A stretch of DNA of 64,000 nt. Origin: Nilaparvata lugens (taxonomy: Eukaryota > Arthropoda > Insecta > Hemiptera > Delphacidae). Under the pieces are notes generated by a model. That model was not told the DNA's origin and did no database searches. It saw nothing but the letters and a program-made list of their open reading frames with translations. Below, piece by piece: positions 1 to 11,947 of the stretch. The position numbers were made by a program, and so were the translations under genes. Within the stretch, counting starts at the first letter, position 1, and the number at the start of each line of letters is the position of its first letter. The stretch covers positions 59,213,137 to 59,277,136 of the forward strand of contig NC_052504.1 in the NCBI RefSeq assembly GCF_014356525.2, read 5' to 3'.

Positions 1-1667
1 TTTCTGAAGGCTTGAGGAGAGAATTGGCTCTTTCAAATTCATTGATTCGAGTGACGGTAAGCTAATGTAAAAATGTTTATAATAAGCTATATCATTTTTA
101 TAACAATAACGATCCAACATCACAAATCTTTATAATTAAGTCCTATCCCTTCTATTAATCAAGTTTTCTGGAATAATATACCGTAAGTAAGCTGAGGCAA
201 TATTCGTGATCAGCTATCATGCTCTCTTTGCTTTAGGCCGTACACAGAGCGGATCTGTTCTGCATAGATTTTTACCGCAATATCATTTTTCACAAATTTC
301 AACACTCACCACTTTAATTTGAAGTGGATTTCTTTCCTTTAAAAAAAGACATGATAAGATGTCAATGTTGATCTCCATTTAATGTAAAGTGATTTATAAT
401 ATAAACGTGCAGTCATCCACTCTCTATACTGCGATGACTTCCCGCTTTGACGTGGATTCTATAGCTAAAATATATATTCATATTATGACCTACCGCGTAT
501 ATGAAAATTTAAATTTTTCTATACATCTCAAAAAAATTCGCAAAGGGAACAGTTTTGGGCTAGGCCTGTTGGTCCTTTTCTGATCATATATTTGATTTAT
601 GTATTATGAAATGTGAATAAATAAATAAATATGTTACAGAAACTGGTAATTCAGTATTTTAACTAGCTATTTCCCAATTCCAGTTGAGTTTTATCTTGAT
701 TGTTTGTCAGCTTTGAGATATATTAACAATAAATGTTTAAATATGATATTGGTACTTTTCTACTCATTAACTATACTACACTACTTGATTTCATATATGT
801 TCATAGATTTCGAATGCCTTCATTTCAGACCATTTGTCCTGGTTTAGTTGCATCAGAAATGATGGATATATATGAGTTTGGTTCTAAAATACCAATGAAA
901 GTGGACTGCCTCAAGCCAGCCGACGTAACAAAAGCTGTTATATTCTGCTTAGAGATGCCAGGTTATTGTCAGGTATGATATTTCTACGGATCGATTTTAT
1001 TCTTCTCTCTTCTTCAACACTGGATCGCAAATTAATCACTATTGAAATTGGAACGGTTTGCTAAAGAGCTGATTTATTACTGCATGCCGTACCGGTTTCT
1101 GAGTTATTAAAGAAACAAAATTTTAAATGGCCGCCATTTTGTTTTATGAATTTGAAAAATTATCATATTTTTTGTAGCTTTGTCTAGTTGTTATAAATTA
1201 TTGTACAAAGTTTCAGTTTCAATGTTTAACCATTATTTAGAAAAAATAATAAGTGAAAAAAGCAAAATGCCGCTGTGTGAGTAACTGAAGACTTCCGGAC
1301 AATTTAAATATGATATTTAGATAATATGTTCCTTACCCAGGAATAATTAAGCCGTCGGTCCCGGCTGCCTAAAAATCAGTCGTTAGGTCATGTCAGAGGC
1401 CCTGAAATTGATCAGTTGCGACCTGAAAACTCTGACACCAGACCTGAGCCAGTCAGGACACTCGATATTATTTTATTACCCAGGAATAATGTCCTACAGG
1501 GCCTACAGTATTAGTAGGGTGTTCGTAAACACTCTGTATAAAGGTGATAATGATAACTTGATTTTTTTTTGTTTCAGATAAACGATATAACACTTGGTTC
1601 AACAGGAGAAGATGAATTCAAAATCATGATGTCAGCTGCTAAAATATTGAATGAGTCACCTCAATAG
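1..1667 (+). CDS. SDR gene A, 3' part (farnesol dehydrogenase/DHRS11-like), truncated by window edge
   Basis: C-terminal part of a classical short-chain dehydrogenase/reductase; the family are soluble NAD(P)-dependent oxidoreductases. Three exons are seen: 1-56 (end of exon 4, reading SEGLRRELALSNSLIRVT, donor gtaagc), 829-972 (48 codons, starting TICPGLVASEM and ending LEMPGYCQ, acceptor cattTCAG, donor gtatga) and 1578-1667 (29 codons, starting INDITLGSTGEDEF, stop TAG). Exon ends and phases match those of gene C downstream. The PG-L/V motif after the sixth beta strand is the usual cofactor-contact loop of the family. The Rossmann motif and the YxxxK active site lie before the window. The tail is 16 residues longer than that of gene C. 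No frame breaks are visible in this part, so it is probably functional, although the missing half cannot be judged. Confidence 0.8.
1333..1490 (+). mobile_element. Short LINE/SINE 3'-tail insertion with 15-bp target-site duplication (intron 5 of gene A)
   Basis: The 15-mer TTACCCAGGAATAAT occurs perfectly at 1333-1347 and 1476-1490. Between them is a 128-bp insert starting taagccgtcggtcccggc and ending in a short ATT-rich tail. A perfect duplication of this length and an A/T-rich 3' end indicate target-primed reverse transcription. The insert resembles the 3' end of RTE-type elements as I remember them. It is non-coding and lies between exons 5 and 6 of gene A. Confidence 0.6.
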
Positions 1668-1709
1668 CTACTATAAAGCTATTTGGAACTGCCGAGAATC
1701 CATGGTGGA

Positions 1710-1715
1710 AATAAA
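1710..1715 (+). promoter_or_regulatory. Polyadenylation signal AATAAA of gene A
   Basis: AATAAA lies 43 bp after the TAG stop of gene A. A second AATAAA is at 1803-1808. Either could set the transcript 3' end. Confidence 0.5.
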
Positions 1716-4700
1716 TTTCTAAATTCCATGATGTGGGACTTTATTCTCTATGAAAGTTATCTTTTTTTAGAAAGTTAAAGAAAACTGTTATTCTGTGTGA
1801 AAAATAAAATATGGTACATTAGGTACTGATGAGAAGGAGCAACTTACGTTAGCCTCTATGCAATATTTCAGTGATTTGAAGAACTATTCAGTCCTCACAG
1901 CCCACACACCATTAATTTTTCTCTACAGAAAGATCTTCTTGGATTGAATAAGTTTCGAATCAGAATTATTATCAAAGGATGAGAGTTTCAAAATAAAGTA
2001 TTATCAAATGGATGGGAGTCATTGAGAGTCAGCATTAGGCTATACTATTAACTTACTACTTTTCTATTGAAACTATTACAGACTTTAACTACCTATTCAG
2101 TTGGGGATTGATTCTATTTTTATAAATATTTTATGACTTCAAATCACTCATTGCATTTCACAGGATGGAATAGACATTATAATGATTGGATAATACATGG
2201 AAATTTCAAATTTTTGGGGGAAAACAATCATTTTCGGTCCCCCCTCTCGGAACCTGGTCGAAATTTTTTATTGATCCAGACTAATCTTGGTGAGTTGTAC
2301 AAAAAACTTCCATCAATTTTCCGTGCAAAGCTGATTGAAATGTGTCAAAAAATTTGGGAGGTCCCAGGAATAACAGGGAGCTAAATTTTCTCAAGTTTTC
2401 TCCGGTTGCTCTAAAACTGATTTCGTGCGAAGTTTTCTCTCAGAACCAGAAGATTTAGCTGTGATATTTCTGATTCAATAATAATATGTAGAAGCAGTTT
2501 CCGCGCTCCAGCTGGGGGCGGGCTTTGCCCACCACATCACCATGTACAACTTTACAGGGGTAGGTGCCACCTAGTTAAGAGCTACATGACGGAACATATT
2601 TTCAATTTAGAAAGAGAGAAAATATGATACACAATATTCAAATAGCACCCTATTACGAAATCTCTGCTGTATGTGGAAATGAATATTTTTATTACACATG
2701 AAGAGGAAAGACCGAGACTTTGCAAACCCAAGATGATTGAAGCAAGCCTGTGAGTGCCTTCTATTGACGGAGTCTGCTGTTCGCATTATTGGCCGTGGGT
2801 CCAGGGGACAGAGACGGATGAGGCGAGAGCGAAGCCATCCAGCCTACCGACTAGTGAATTCTCAAAGCATAATATTTGAATCTAGAATCTATTATTATAG
2901 TCAGTCGATATTATCTATCAAGTGCCCGTATAATTACTATTTTATAAGCAATGCGGTACCGAACTGAATCCGAGTTAAGTTAGCACGGGTACCTATCTCC
3001 TTTCCTGACGGATGCGCTTCCATATCATCTGGCAGTTATCAATGTTTTGTTTTCAATGTCAAGTTACCAATAAATTACGTGAAATCCAATTTCAATTAAG
3101 GAGTGAGAAAGTAGCTTCACTTAATCCGGGAGCCGGCACTTCCTACTTTATCTACAAAAAGAGATGAATCTGACGGATTCTCGCAAACACTACTCACACC
3201 GGCGTCTTCAAGATGAACAGAAGAACATCTAGTACCCTAGCCTAAAACGTACGTTCTGAGTGAAGTTCAACAATATTTATTTTCATTTGACATGGGTGAG
3301 TTCAATAAGATGAAATTCTATGTTTTCTATATTCAGTCGTTTTGTATTTGCTTCAATCAATCTTTTTGATCTTCAGATGAAATCTATGTCTTGGTTTCTG
3401 CTGAACGACTCAGGAAGTTTTCAATAGGTGCTTGTAGGCTAGTTATTATGATCATCATCCTAGTATACTTCTTAAAAAATGTGTTTCCTTTCAGAGGAAA
3501 ATTAGTAAAGGGCAAAAAGGATCAGATTAGAGTTCTTTATCATTCATATTGGTTAGTTTGCATTGAAGAAACTAAATTACTTGTTTCTTCCTGAGAGCTT
3601 TTATTTCATCGTAAACAGGGTTTTAGATCAATACGTATATTATATAATCTTATAAATATATAATAATAACAATAATGATCTTCAACTATCACACTCTCTT
3701 CCAATAATCGAATTTGATTTGTGATGGATACAATAATCAGGCCAACGTTTGATAAATTTTGCCTCTATCACTTCTCCACTTTTCTCAAAAGGGGCAGAGG
3801 ACAACATTACTCATCACATGCTTCAATCAGAACCAGCTTAAGAAATATTAGTATTTTGCTTATCTTATGTCTTACGAAATTTTCACTTTTCATGTTACGC
3901 TTTCTATATAAAGAAGACTTATCATTAAACCTAATATGGTTGTCTTCACAATATCTTGTGATGAAGACAAATAGTCTATATCGTCTCCTTCGCAAAATTT
4001 GCAGTGCATCATTACGTATATCCTATGCCGCAGAATAAAACTACAATGTTTTTCTCTTATATCTCATCCAGTGTAAAATTACCATGTTGGAAACTTTCAA
4101 CTTGTATTATCAAAGAGATGCTTTACTTTATACATTGCTCGCAGTCGTTAATGCGCTTCCTTTGTTTTGCAAAGATGACTTTATGTGACAATCGAGATTA
4201 AATTCTCCACAAAGCGCCAGAAAATAGATAAGAATTCTGCGTGCGCTTTTCTGCTCTTCTTATCAAATGACTGTTTTTGCTTCAAAACTTCCGCCAACCA
4301 TACACTTTGAATCATTCTCTCCTCCTCTTAATTTCCGGGTGATAGCGCTTACAAAACTCATTACATATTTTTGCTCTGGAAGATTTTGAAGTCTCGGCTC
4401 ATATCTCCACAGCTGAAGTACAGTACCGGTACCGTAAAAAACTGAACAAGCAATAACAACAGAATACACACAAGCTTCATTTACTTTAGATTTATTTTCT
4501 TTGAAATAACATTGAAAATATCACTTAGGCTACAAACTTGGAATAATTATTATCGACAACTGTTCATTATGGGGAGCACTTTTTGGGCATCTCTTTTCAT
4601 CCAACAACTTTTATTCTGGTGAGATAAGAAAAATGCAGTAGATTAATGAGCATATAACACATTGATGTGCAAGTCTTGTATATAGATGCAACATCAACCA

Positions 4701-4931
4701 TTTCTCCTGATGATTGATTTTAATAATTCCTAATTCAATATCAAAATAAACAAGCTATATCAAATTAAAAATCTATCCTGTTGCATATATTTCAAATATC
4801 TGAGTCTTATATCAGCTACTCATTAGGATGACGACAAAAGTCACTATCACATAGAATACAGATCAATTTCAATTTATTGAATAACTTATTGTGTACCGTA
4901 TTTCTGTTTCAAATCATAAGAGTGGCCTATA
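1716..4931. other. A-B spacer, no gene recognised
   Basis: AT-rich sequence with only short open frames in both strands (for example 2133-2384, 2737-2967 and 3721-4038), none with a recognisable motif. A somewhat more GC-rich patch at about 2500-2850 may be an old repeat. No promoter for pseudogene B is evident. Confidence 0.5.
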
Positions 4932-7900
4932 ATGTAGAGGTGGGATAAGCGTGTGGCAGTTGTGACAGGAGCAAGCTCAGGAATTGGCGAATACATAGCT
5001 GCAGCTCTAGCGAAACAAGGAATGACTGTCGTTGGAATGGCTAGAAGAGAAGATAGATTGAAGGTTTAAGTTGAAGAGTTTTCACTGTGACGTGTGATTA
5101 ATTAATTGAGACATTCCCAATAGCTCAGTCAATGAAGACAATGATGCACAACAAATAGGGGAAAGCTAAATTTTTGCAGGGTGTTAGTATGTAGCCTACA
5201 GCACATAGCCTGCAACCGAAGAGTCCTCATTATTGTTCCACCGCTTGTTTCCCCCACCCCTTAAGAACCCGCCTGGAATGATGAAAACACTGGAATGTTG
5301 TCAGAAATATCACCAATTTATTGTGACATACATGTTTGAACACCAATGGTTTCATCTTCAAAGTGAAAATTCAAAAACAACAACGGTATCTGAAACCCTC
5401 CCGGAATTCGAAACTACTATAGTTCCGTAAAACAAGTATATCTCGGTCCAAATAAAGATATTGATCTGACTTTAAGCTTATCCTCATAAGGATGAATAGA
5501 TCTACGATTTTTTTCTCAACAGTTCATCGTATATCTATTGTTCAGGATGTTATTCCCATACAAAGCCGAAAATTGGGAAATTTCCACCTCATAATTTTAT
5601 TATATTGTCTAATAAAAGTTTATGCTTCCGTTTTTCGAGAAGTATGTTTTGTATAAAAGTTAAAGCTCGTTTTAAGATCTTCATAATGATGTATCCTTAG
5701 TCAAACGTTTTTGATGTCCTATAATATTAATAATTATTGTCCTGTAACACAATGTACAAAGGTAGCACAATTTATTGTATAGTGCACAATGTATGTTTTT
5801 TCGCGCTAGATGCCCATTTGAGTACTACTACCACCAACAGGTGTTTTAGGGAAAATTATTAATTAAAAGTGCTTTTCTCTGTTCTCAATGCCACCCACCT
5901 CGGAAGCCTTTAAAATTTAATTCGTTTATTTCACTGCATTTTTACAATAATTGGTAATACAAATACATACATTAAACATAATGGTTGAACATTACAATTG
6001 GTAATACAAATACATACCTTAAGCATAATAATTGAACATAGATAATAATATTAAGCATGTAACAGAAAAAACCACAGTGCATCCCTCTTTAGGCTAAACC
6101 CGTGTTGAGGGATGTCTCGCTCTCTAGTTGAGTCAACTTAATTATAATACAACAACAATTTTGCGGTATCATACAATAAAGTAAATTTTATACAATAATC
6201 AGTGTGCTTTTCACAAGATGGGATTATATTTGATAATAGAGTATTGCATTTAGTCACAAATTGTGGACCAGGATTTTTCCTTTCACGTACATTAGATTAA
6301 ATTGAGAATAAATAGCTTTGAAATTATTAAGGTGAGTTCAAAGAAGCCAAAGATTTTAAGAAATTCATTTTCCCACCGGAGCTCAAGCAATTTTTCAATC
6401 GGAAATGAAATAAAAAACATGTAATTGTTAAATAATTGTAGTGAATTTCATCCTCTTTAAGCCATGTAGTCTCAAATTCGTCTTCATCCACTCTGTTTGA
6501 TTAAACTTGAACATTATAGTGATGAGATAACATCTCATTTCACCTGAAAAGATTACATCTCATTTCACCCAATGAGATGAAATCAGAAATTGTCTGATAA
6601 ATAATTAGTAGACTCTTGTTCCAATTTTTGAGTACATACGGTAGGCATATGCATTAGAAGTCTAGAATCGATGGGGGATTATGGGATAAATGACGGCCAT
6701 ATAATAAACATTGGTAGGTAAAATATCAAAAACCTCTTCCTGATACGACCATACACCTTTCTCTGGTTGGAAAGTTGGAATCATTCATCGCTCTTATCAT
6801 TTTAGTTTATTTAGCCTACTCAGTTTTTACATAGGCCCATAACCTTCATTTGGATGGAGAGGGTGTTAGAAGCGACAGTTCCCTCTGATATTCAGTAAGA
6901 AAAACTTCGCAAAACTACGTTTTCGAAACCTAGTTATTACGAAGATTACCGCTGATCACGTACGTATTATAGTTTAACGTACGTAGTAAAATCTGGTAAC
7001 AGATTTATAGTACTTGAACACTCCTAGAAGCAAAATTTATTATAGTGATAAATGGTAATACTGATAATCAAATCCTTCAAAATTCAACAAGTATGAATAG
7101 AATTCTATAATATAATAAAGGAAAGAATCGGCTTATACAAGTAGGGGATAGGAAATTCACGAATGACGCATCATAACGTCTAAACTACTGAACTGATTAA
7201 CTTCAAATTTTGCATATAGATTCCTTATTTATCGAGGATGGTTAAATAGGCTTATTTTCAAGACTTCAGTTGCTCAAGTTTTCAATTAGGCTAGACCCTC
7301 TGTGGAGCACGGGTTACCTGCTAGTTGATAATAAATGATAAGATGATCCATAACTATTAAGGAAAGCAGGAACAGAGAAAGTTAATATCTTGTTCATAGC
7401 TGATGAATTATTAATAGTTCAATTTTAACTGTTTTTCTACATAGTCTTCATTTTTAAAATGGAAAAAAATGAAGATTCATCAACTCATTTTTCAATCATT
7501 CTTCTTGGATTTGTCACAAGTAGCTTGCAGTAGGCCTAAACGTCATTGTTATTCTATTGCAGCATAGTTTTTCAACACAGTACTCCCTTACCTGGGTGTG
7601 CCATGTACGCTGCGTCCAAAAGGGCTGTCATGACTATTTCTGAAGGTCTTTAGGAGGGAGTTGGCTCTATCAAACTCATTAATTAGAGTAACAGTAGGTG
7701 GAGTTGGAACTAAATTGGAAAAATGATTAGCTGCACACAATATTTTGTATGAAGCATCCTATAAATAGCTCTCTGTTCTATAATTTTCCAATGCTCATCA
7801 CTCTAGTCACTTGAGATAATTTATCACTTAATTTTGATGTATTGAATGGATTGATTTTTCATACTTGATCGAATTCATTTCCATATTCACTGCAAGTTTA

Positions 7901-9346
7901 TAAATCCAGTGAATCATTTTCCTCAATATCAACTTATGATTATCTAATGTTAGTACCTTTGTGAGTTAAAATAATCCAGTCAAGCCCATGGTTATTAAAG
8001 TTCATCACATTATGTGTACGTTAATGCACAGCCTGTGCACAATCCGATGATTGTGTGGGTATCATACAACAAAAAATCCAATTCACTGTTTAGTACTAGA
8101 TTGTCATATTTGGAGAGAATAATATGCTATTTCTGAGTTACAGTAGTCAATCAAAACTTGTGAATTGCCTTGAAACATGTCAATCTATGATCATTTCTTA
8201 TGTAATTTCAATCTATGTTCAGATAGAACCTGTCATAATTATCTCTCTATAACATTTTAGACTATTTTTCCAGGCTTTATTATCGCCACAAAAATTTTAG
8301 AACTTTCCTATATGACTTCGATACTACCTCCAGATATGAAGTTCTTACAACCATCTGATGTAACAAGAGCAGTCATTTTCTGTCTTGAGGTGCCAGCTCA
8401 TTGTCAGGTAATCTGTTTTTGTTTTATTGCAATTCTAATTAGTTTGAAAAAGTAATCACACTGTTGAAATTGAATACTCCAATACTCCTAAAACTGAATA
8501 CTCCTCAATACTCCAACAAGAGTAAGTTTTTTTTCAAATATTTACAAGTAACACAGTGTCCAGAACTTCAACAAAGTTAATCACACTGTCTCATTAGGAA
8601 TGAGGCATACTCCATTTGGAGAAATTGTACAGAAATGGAGCCTATGTGTTGCACTCTTGATTTGAATAATTGAGTTGACTATCTCGATGTAGTTTCATGA
8701 CAGTGTCTTGTGTTTTTGGAAGTGAAAATGTCTTTCAAAAAAATAGTTCACATCATACCATAATTGTCAGTCAAATCATTATGAGAGTTGAAAAATAATT
8801 GTTCCAGGAATAACTTTAATCTTTTCAAGGATGAAGAAGCGTAGAAATAAAACTATTATTCAATAAAATGATAGAAGCAATTATTGTATAATCATTTTTG
8901 AAAAATATTCAACATTTACAATTCACTATTGAGAATGAGTTGATATTAGGCTCAGTTGCACAAACACTTGGTTAAACATGAACGATAGTGGGCTAGATAG
9001 AAGATTTTTGCCTGTCGCTCCAAATTGCTGCTGAATTGATGCGTCAGTTTGCTTCCCGATTGGATCTACCCTTGGACAAAGTGTCGTATCAACGAATACA
9101 AAACACGAGGTAAACAATTAACTTTTTCAAGGAGAAGGAGCGAAGACTACTATGTATGAAACAGTTTTCTTTGCTTTTCAGATGAATGACCTGACTCTTC
9201 GTTCAGTGGCTGAAGATGAGATGAAAATCGTAATGTCAATGGAAAGGCTACATAATGAGAAAAATCGAGAAAATATGCAAGAAATAGTTAAAATTATTAA
9301 AATAATAGTTACATCTGTGATGAACTCGACACCTTCTATGGATTAG
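4932..9346 (+). pseudogene. SDR pseudogene B
   Basis: A broken copy of the array gene. Exon 1 (4932-5063) reads ATG-TAG then [19 protein letters not shown]: the Rossmann TGASSGIG motif is kept but codon 2 is a stop, where C and D have GAT/GAC and E has GAG. The donor gtttaag is weak. No counterpart of exon 2 was found. Exon 3 survives as a relic ending at about 6713 (NDGHIINI recognisable). Exon 4 (7563-7693) keeps the YAASK active-site motif but is 131 nt instead of 130: one extra base after SEG shifts the frame into TAG at 7651-7653. Exon 5 (8261-8407, 49 codons, TIFPGF... to VPAHCQ) and exon 6 (9182-9346, starting MNDLTLRSVAEDEM, 54 codons, TAG) are fully open with good splice sites. It is closest to gene A in exons 5 and 6. 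It cannot encode a whole enzyme. Confidence 0.85.
5905..6230 (-). repeat. Probable reverse-oriented LINE 3' tail with internal 47-bp tandem duplication
   Basis: A 22-bp string (aattggtaatacaaataca followed by tac) occurs at 5949 and again at 5996, giving two roughly 47-bp tandem units. Further on, gcatccctc and gagggatg flank an 18-19-bp loop, forming a hairpin. The T-rich start looks like the complement of a poly(A) tail. The assignment to a LINE 3' UTR is an inference. It sits where exon 2 of pseudogene B would be expected. Confidence 0.35.
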
Positions 9347-9507
9347 GTTGAAACTAAACCTATCAGAATGATATGAGTAATTTCTATTTTATTACATTCT
9401 CCATGCTCAATATGCATAATTTTTCTGAGATTTCACATTCCCTTGTACTGCTTGTTTATATTTAATTATATCAATAATAGTTATTCCTCTTTTGAATCAA
9501 ATTTCTT

Positions 9508-9513
9508 AATAAA
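9508..9513 (+). promoter_or_regulatory. Polyadenylation signal AATAAA downstream of pseudogene B
   Basis: AATAAA lies 162 bp after the TAG of the last exon. It would be the remaining 3'-end signal of the locus. Confidence 0.35.
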
Positions 9514-9633
9514 AGTATGTTCGGTCAATAATTCAAACAATGTGATTGAATTCAAAATATTTTTCATGCAGCTTTATGATTAAAATTGGATATCATGCAA
9601 ATAAATTATTATTTTAGTGTAATATACTATGTA

Positions 9634-10836
9634 TAGTGAGGTCCACGTTATAATGACAGTATGTTATTTGCAATGGTTTTGCTATCCTTGTCTATTGTTC
9701 AACAAAGCAGTTGGCGCTATCTCTTTCACGCATTGCGATGTTGCCACATCGTTTATCAACAATGTAAAAATTCAACTAATTGACAATAATTTTTATCTCA
9801 ATCATGAAAATATATTATTACATATTTAAAAAATATATTTTCTTGATAAATAAAATATAGTTAACTATTTTTAACTATAATGAACAGTTACATTCATCAT
9901 ATATACCAGTATCAGCTGTTTGGGTGGCAAGGCTGAGATCTGGCAACCCCTTTCTCCTATAGTGAGGTCCACGTTATAATTGCAGTGAAGAAAGATAGGA
10001 GAAAAACGTTGCCAAGTCTCTCCATTTTGCCACTGACTGTACACAGCTGTTACTCAATTCATCCCATTAAATTCAATCTAAAAATAATTATTTCCTTGAT
10101 AAAATAATCAATCTAATGTCAAATATATCAAGAGAATATATTTTTTCATAATTTGATTCAAAAATTTGCTTTTATGACTGAGATCAGATTTTTATTTTTA
10201 TACAAAACCTGAAATGGCGGCTAATTTAAAAAGCTGTGATACAACAATATGAATTTCAAAACAACAGAAATTGAGTTATTTGGTAGGTATTCTATTCCAA
10301 TTCCCTTTAAAAATAATGGAAAAATAGAAATCCTATTCAAAAATAAGTAGTTTCAATGGATTAATTCTGAAATGACTTTTCAATATTATTTATACCGGTA
10401 CGAGTAGGTCTAACCTATATGGGTAGGTTAACTTAAGCATGGATGAAGTCTAGGATGGTTAGTTATCAACTTTTAAAATGTCATTTCAGGTATTTTAATT
10501 TGTGTTTCTCATAAGGTAATTTCAAAAATTATTTCTTTGTTTCAAAAATACATTTTAAATCAATTATACGACTTGTGTACTCAAGTATTTTGATAGAATG
10601 AAGAAAAAAATGGCGGCTGAGAATAATGGTATGTTGAGTTTTGTACAGTCACTGTCAAAAGTAAATATAAAATATTCTGGCAAATAGACAACATTGCAAA
10701 GCGAGAGAGAGATAGTGCTATCTGTTTTGTTGTATGATAGAAAAGTACAGCAACAGTATTGTCAATCGTACACTGCCATTGTAATGTGGACCTCACTATA
10801 TCTTCCTACACTGCCATTATAACGTGGACCTCACTA
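9634..10836. mobile_element. Tc1/mariner-type MITE (outer copy), split by a second copy
   Basis: The ends are TAGTGAGGTCCACGTTATAA and its inverse, each flanked by TA, as expected for Tc1/mariner insertion. The outer element consists of 9634-9957 plus 10801-10836, interrupted by a second related element at 9960-10798. No transposase frame is present. Inverted similarity extends beyond the terminal 25 bp into a roughly 130-bp arm containing a tgctatccttgtctattgtt-like stretch. Confidence 0.75.
9960..10798. mobile_element. Tc1/mariner-type MITE (inner copy) nested in the outer copy
   Basis: The termini TAGTGAGGTCCACG...CGTGGACCTCACTA-type lie between TA dinucleotides at 9958-9959 and 10799-10800. 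It is 839 bp long, AT-rich and non-coding. Removing it with one TA rejoins the outer copy at ctcctatcttcctacact, which matches cttctatctttatccact in the third copy near 13465. Confidence 0.75.
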
Positions 10837-10838
10837 TA

Positions 10839-11947
10839 GACAGCAATATTATTATATACACATGAACAAGGGAAATATACGGGAATGCAAAATGTGAATA
10901 TTTTTTCCCACATATACGATTCTTTGTGTGTGGAGGTGTTTTGAATATTAGAATAGCGTGAAAGTAACTAGCATGAGAGAATAATGAGCTACTTTACAAT
11001 GAGATACTGTCTGGTACCATACTTCAGAGAGAAGTACTGAAATTGATTCATTATATAAGAACTAATTGAATAATTTTTGCGTCATCGCAGCGAAAGGCTT
11101 AGAGAAAAAGATTTCGAGGTTAGGTTTTTGTATCTCTGATTTTTTTATGCTCATTTTTCTACGCTGCTCTATTTGAGGTTTAATCATTCTTTTACATTCT
11201 TCTATCATTATAATTTTTAATTTTCCAGTGATTTATTTATTGTTATTGATTTTTTCTTCTATGTTGGAAACCTCTAGCTGATGACAAAAAATGCATTATG
11301 AACATGTGTGTGTGTGTGCTTGATTAACATGCATGTTCAAACGTTAGTGGCCAGCCTGATAGATACAATAGCTTGTACATGAAAGAGAATCTACTAATAA
11401 TTGAACATTACTAATATAAATAAAAATGAAGTATTATTTTTATGCTGGAATGTATGGATTGAATAAGTTTTATATTGATCACTCATTCATATTAATTGAC
11501 ATTGACAGTATAAACATGAAATGATTTGGTACTAGTGCGTAATTTTGAGTTTCCCTCTTTATTTCAAAAACATGCGCAGAAGGCAGAAGTTTCAGACTCA
11601 TGTTGAAACTGTTCGCAAGTGATCGTAAATATTGTTGAAAACGTGATAAGAATTTATCTATCGCTCATTTATGACGTTCATTGTCGTATTTCCTGGCTTT
11701 ATATTTTCAGAATTTAGAACCACTTGAGAATTAGAAGAAATTTGGTTTTGTTTTGTTGGTAGTGTTTTATCACCTGTTTTGACAAAACAAAGTTTTAGTC
11801 TGCGTTTGCTTTGGTGTTGGAGTTGGAGCTGTTGGTTGCTACTTGAAAGGTTATCTTTTACTGATAATAACTTATTGTCAAATTTTGTGTAGTAATAAAA
11901 TTATTCAGTAATTAGTCCTAAAGTTGCAATACTATAATTATATAAGA
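10839..11947. other. B-C spacer and upstream region of gene C
   Basis: No open frame of note. It contains a short TG microsatellite at about 11304-11318 and then the 5' flank of gene C. The core promoter of C is probably within the last few hundred bases, but no TATA box or initiator can be picked with confidence. Confidence 0.4.

Noticed and set aside
11924..11947. Upstream in-frame extension of gene C
   Set aside because: It would need a TTG start; the ATG at 11948 has a strong context and gives the family N-terminus.
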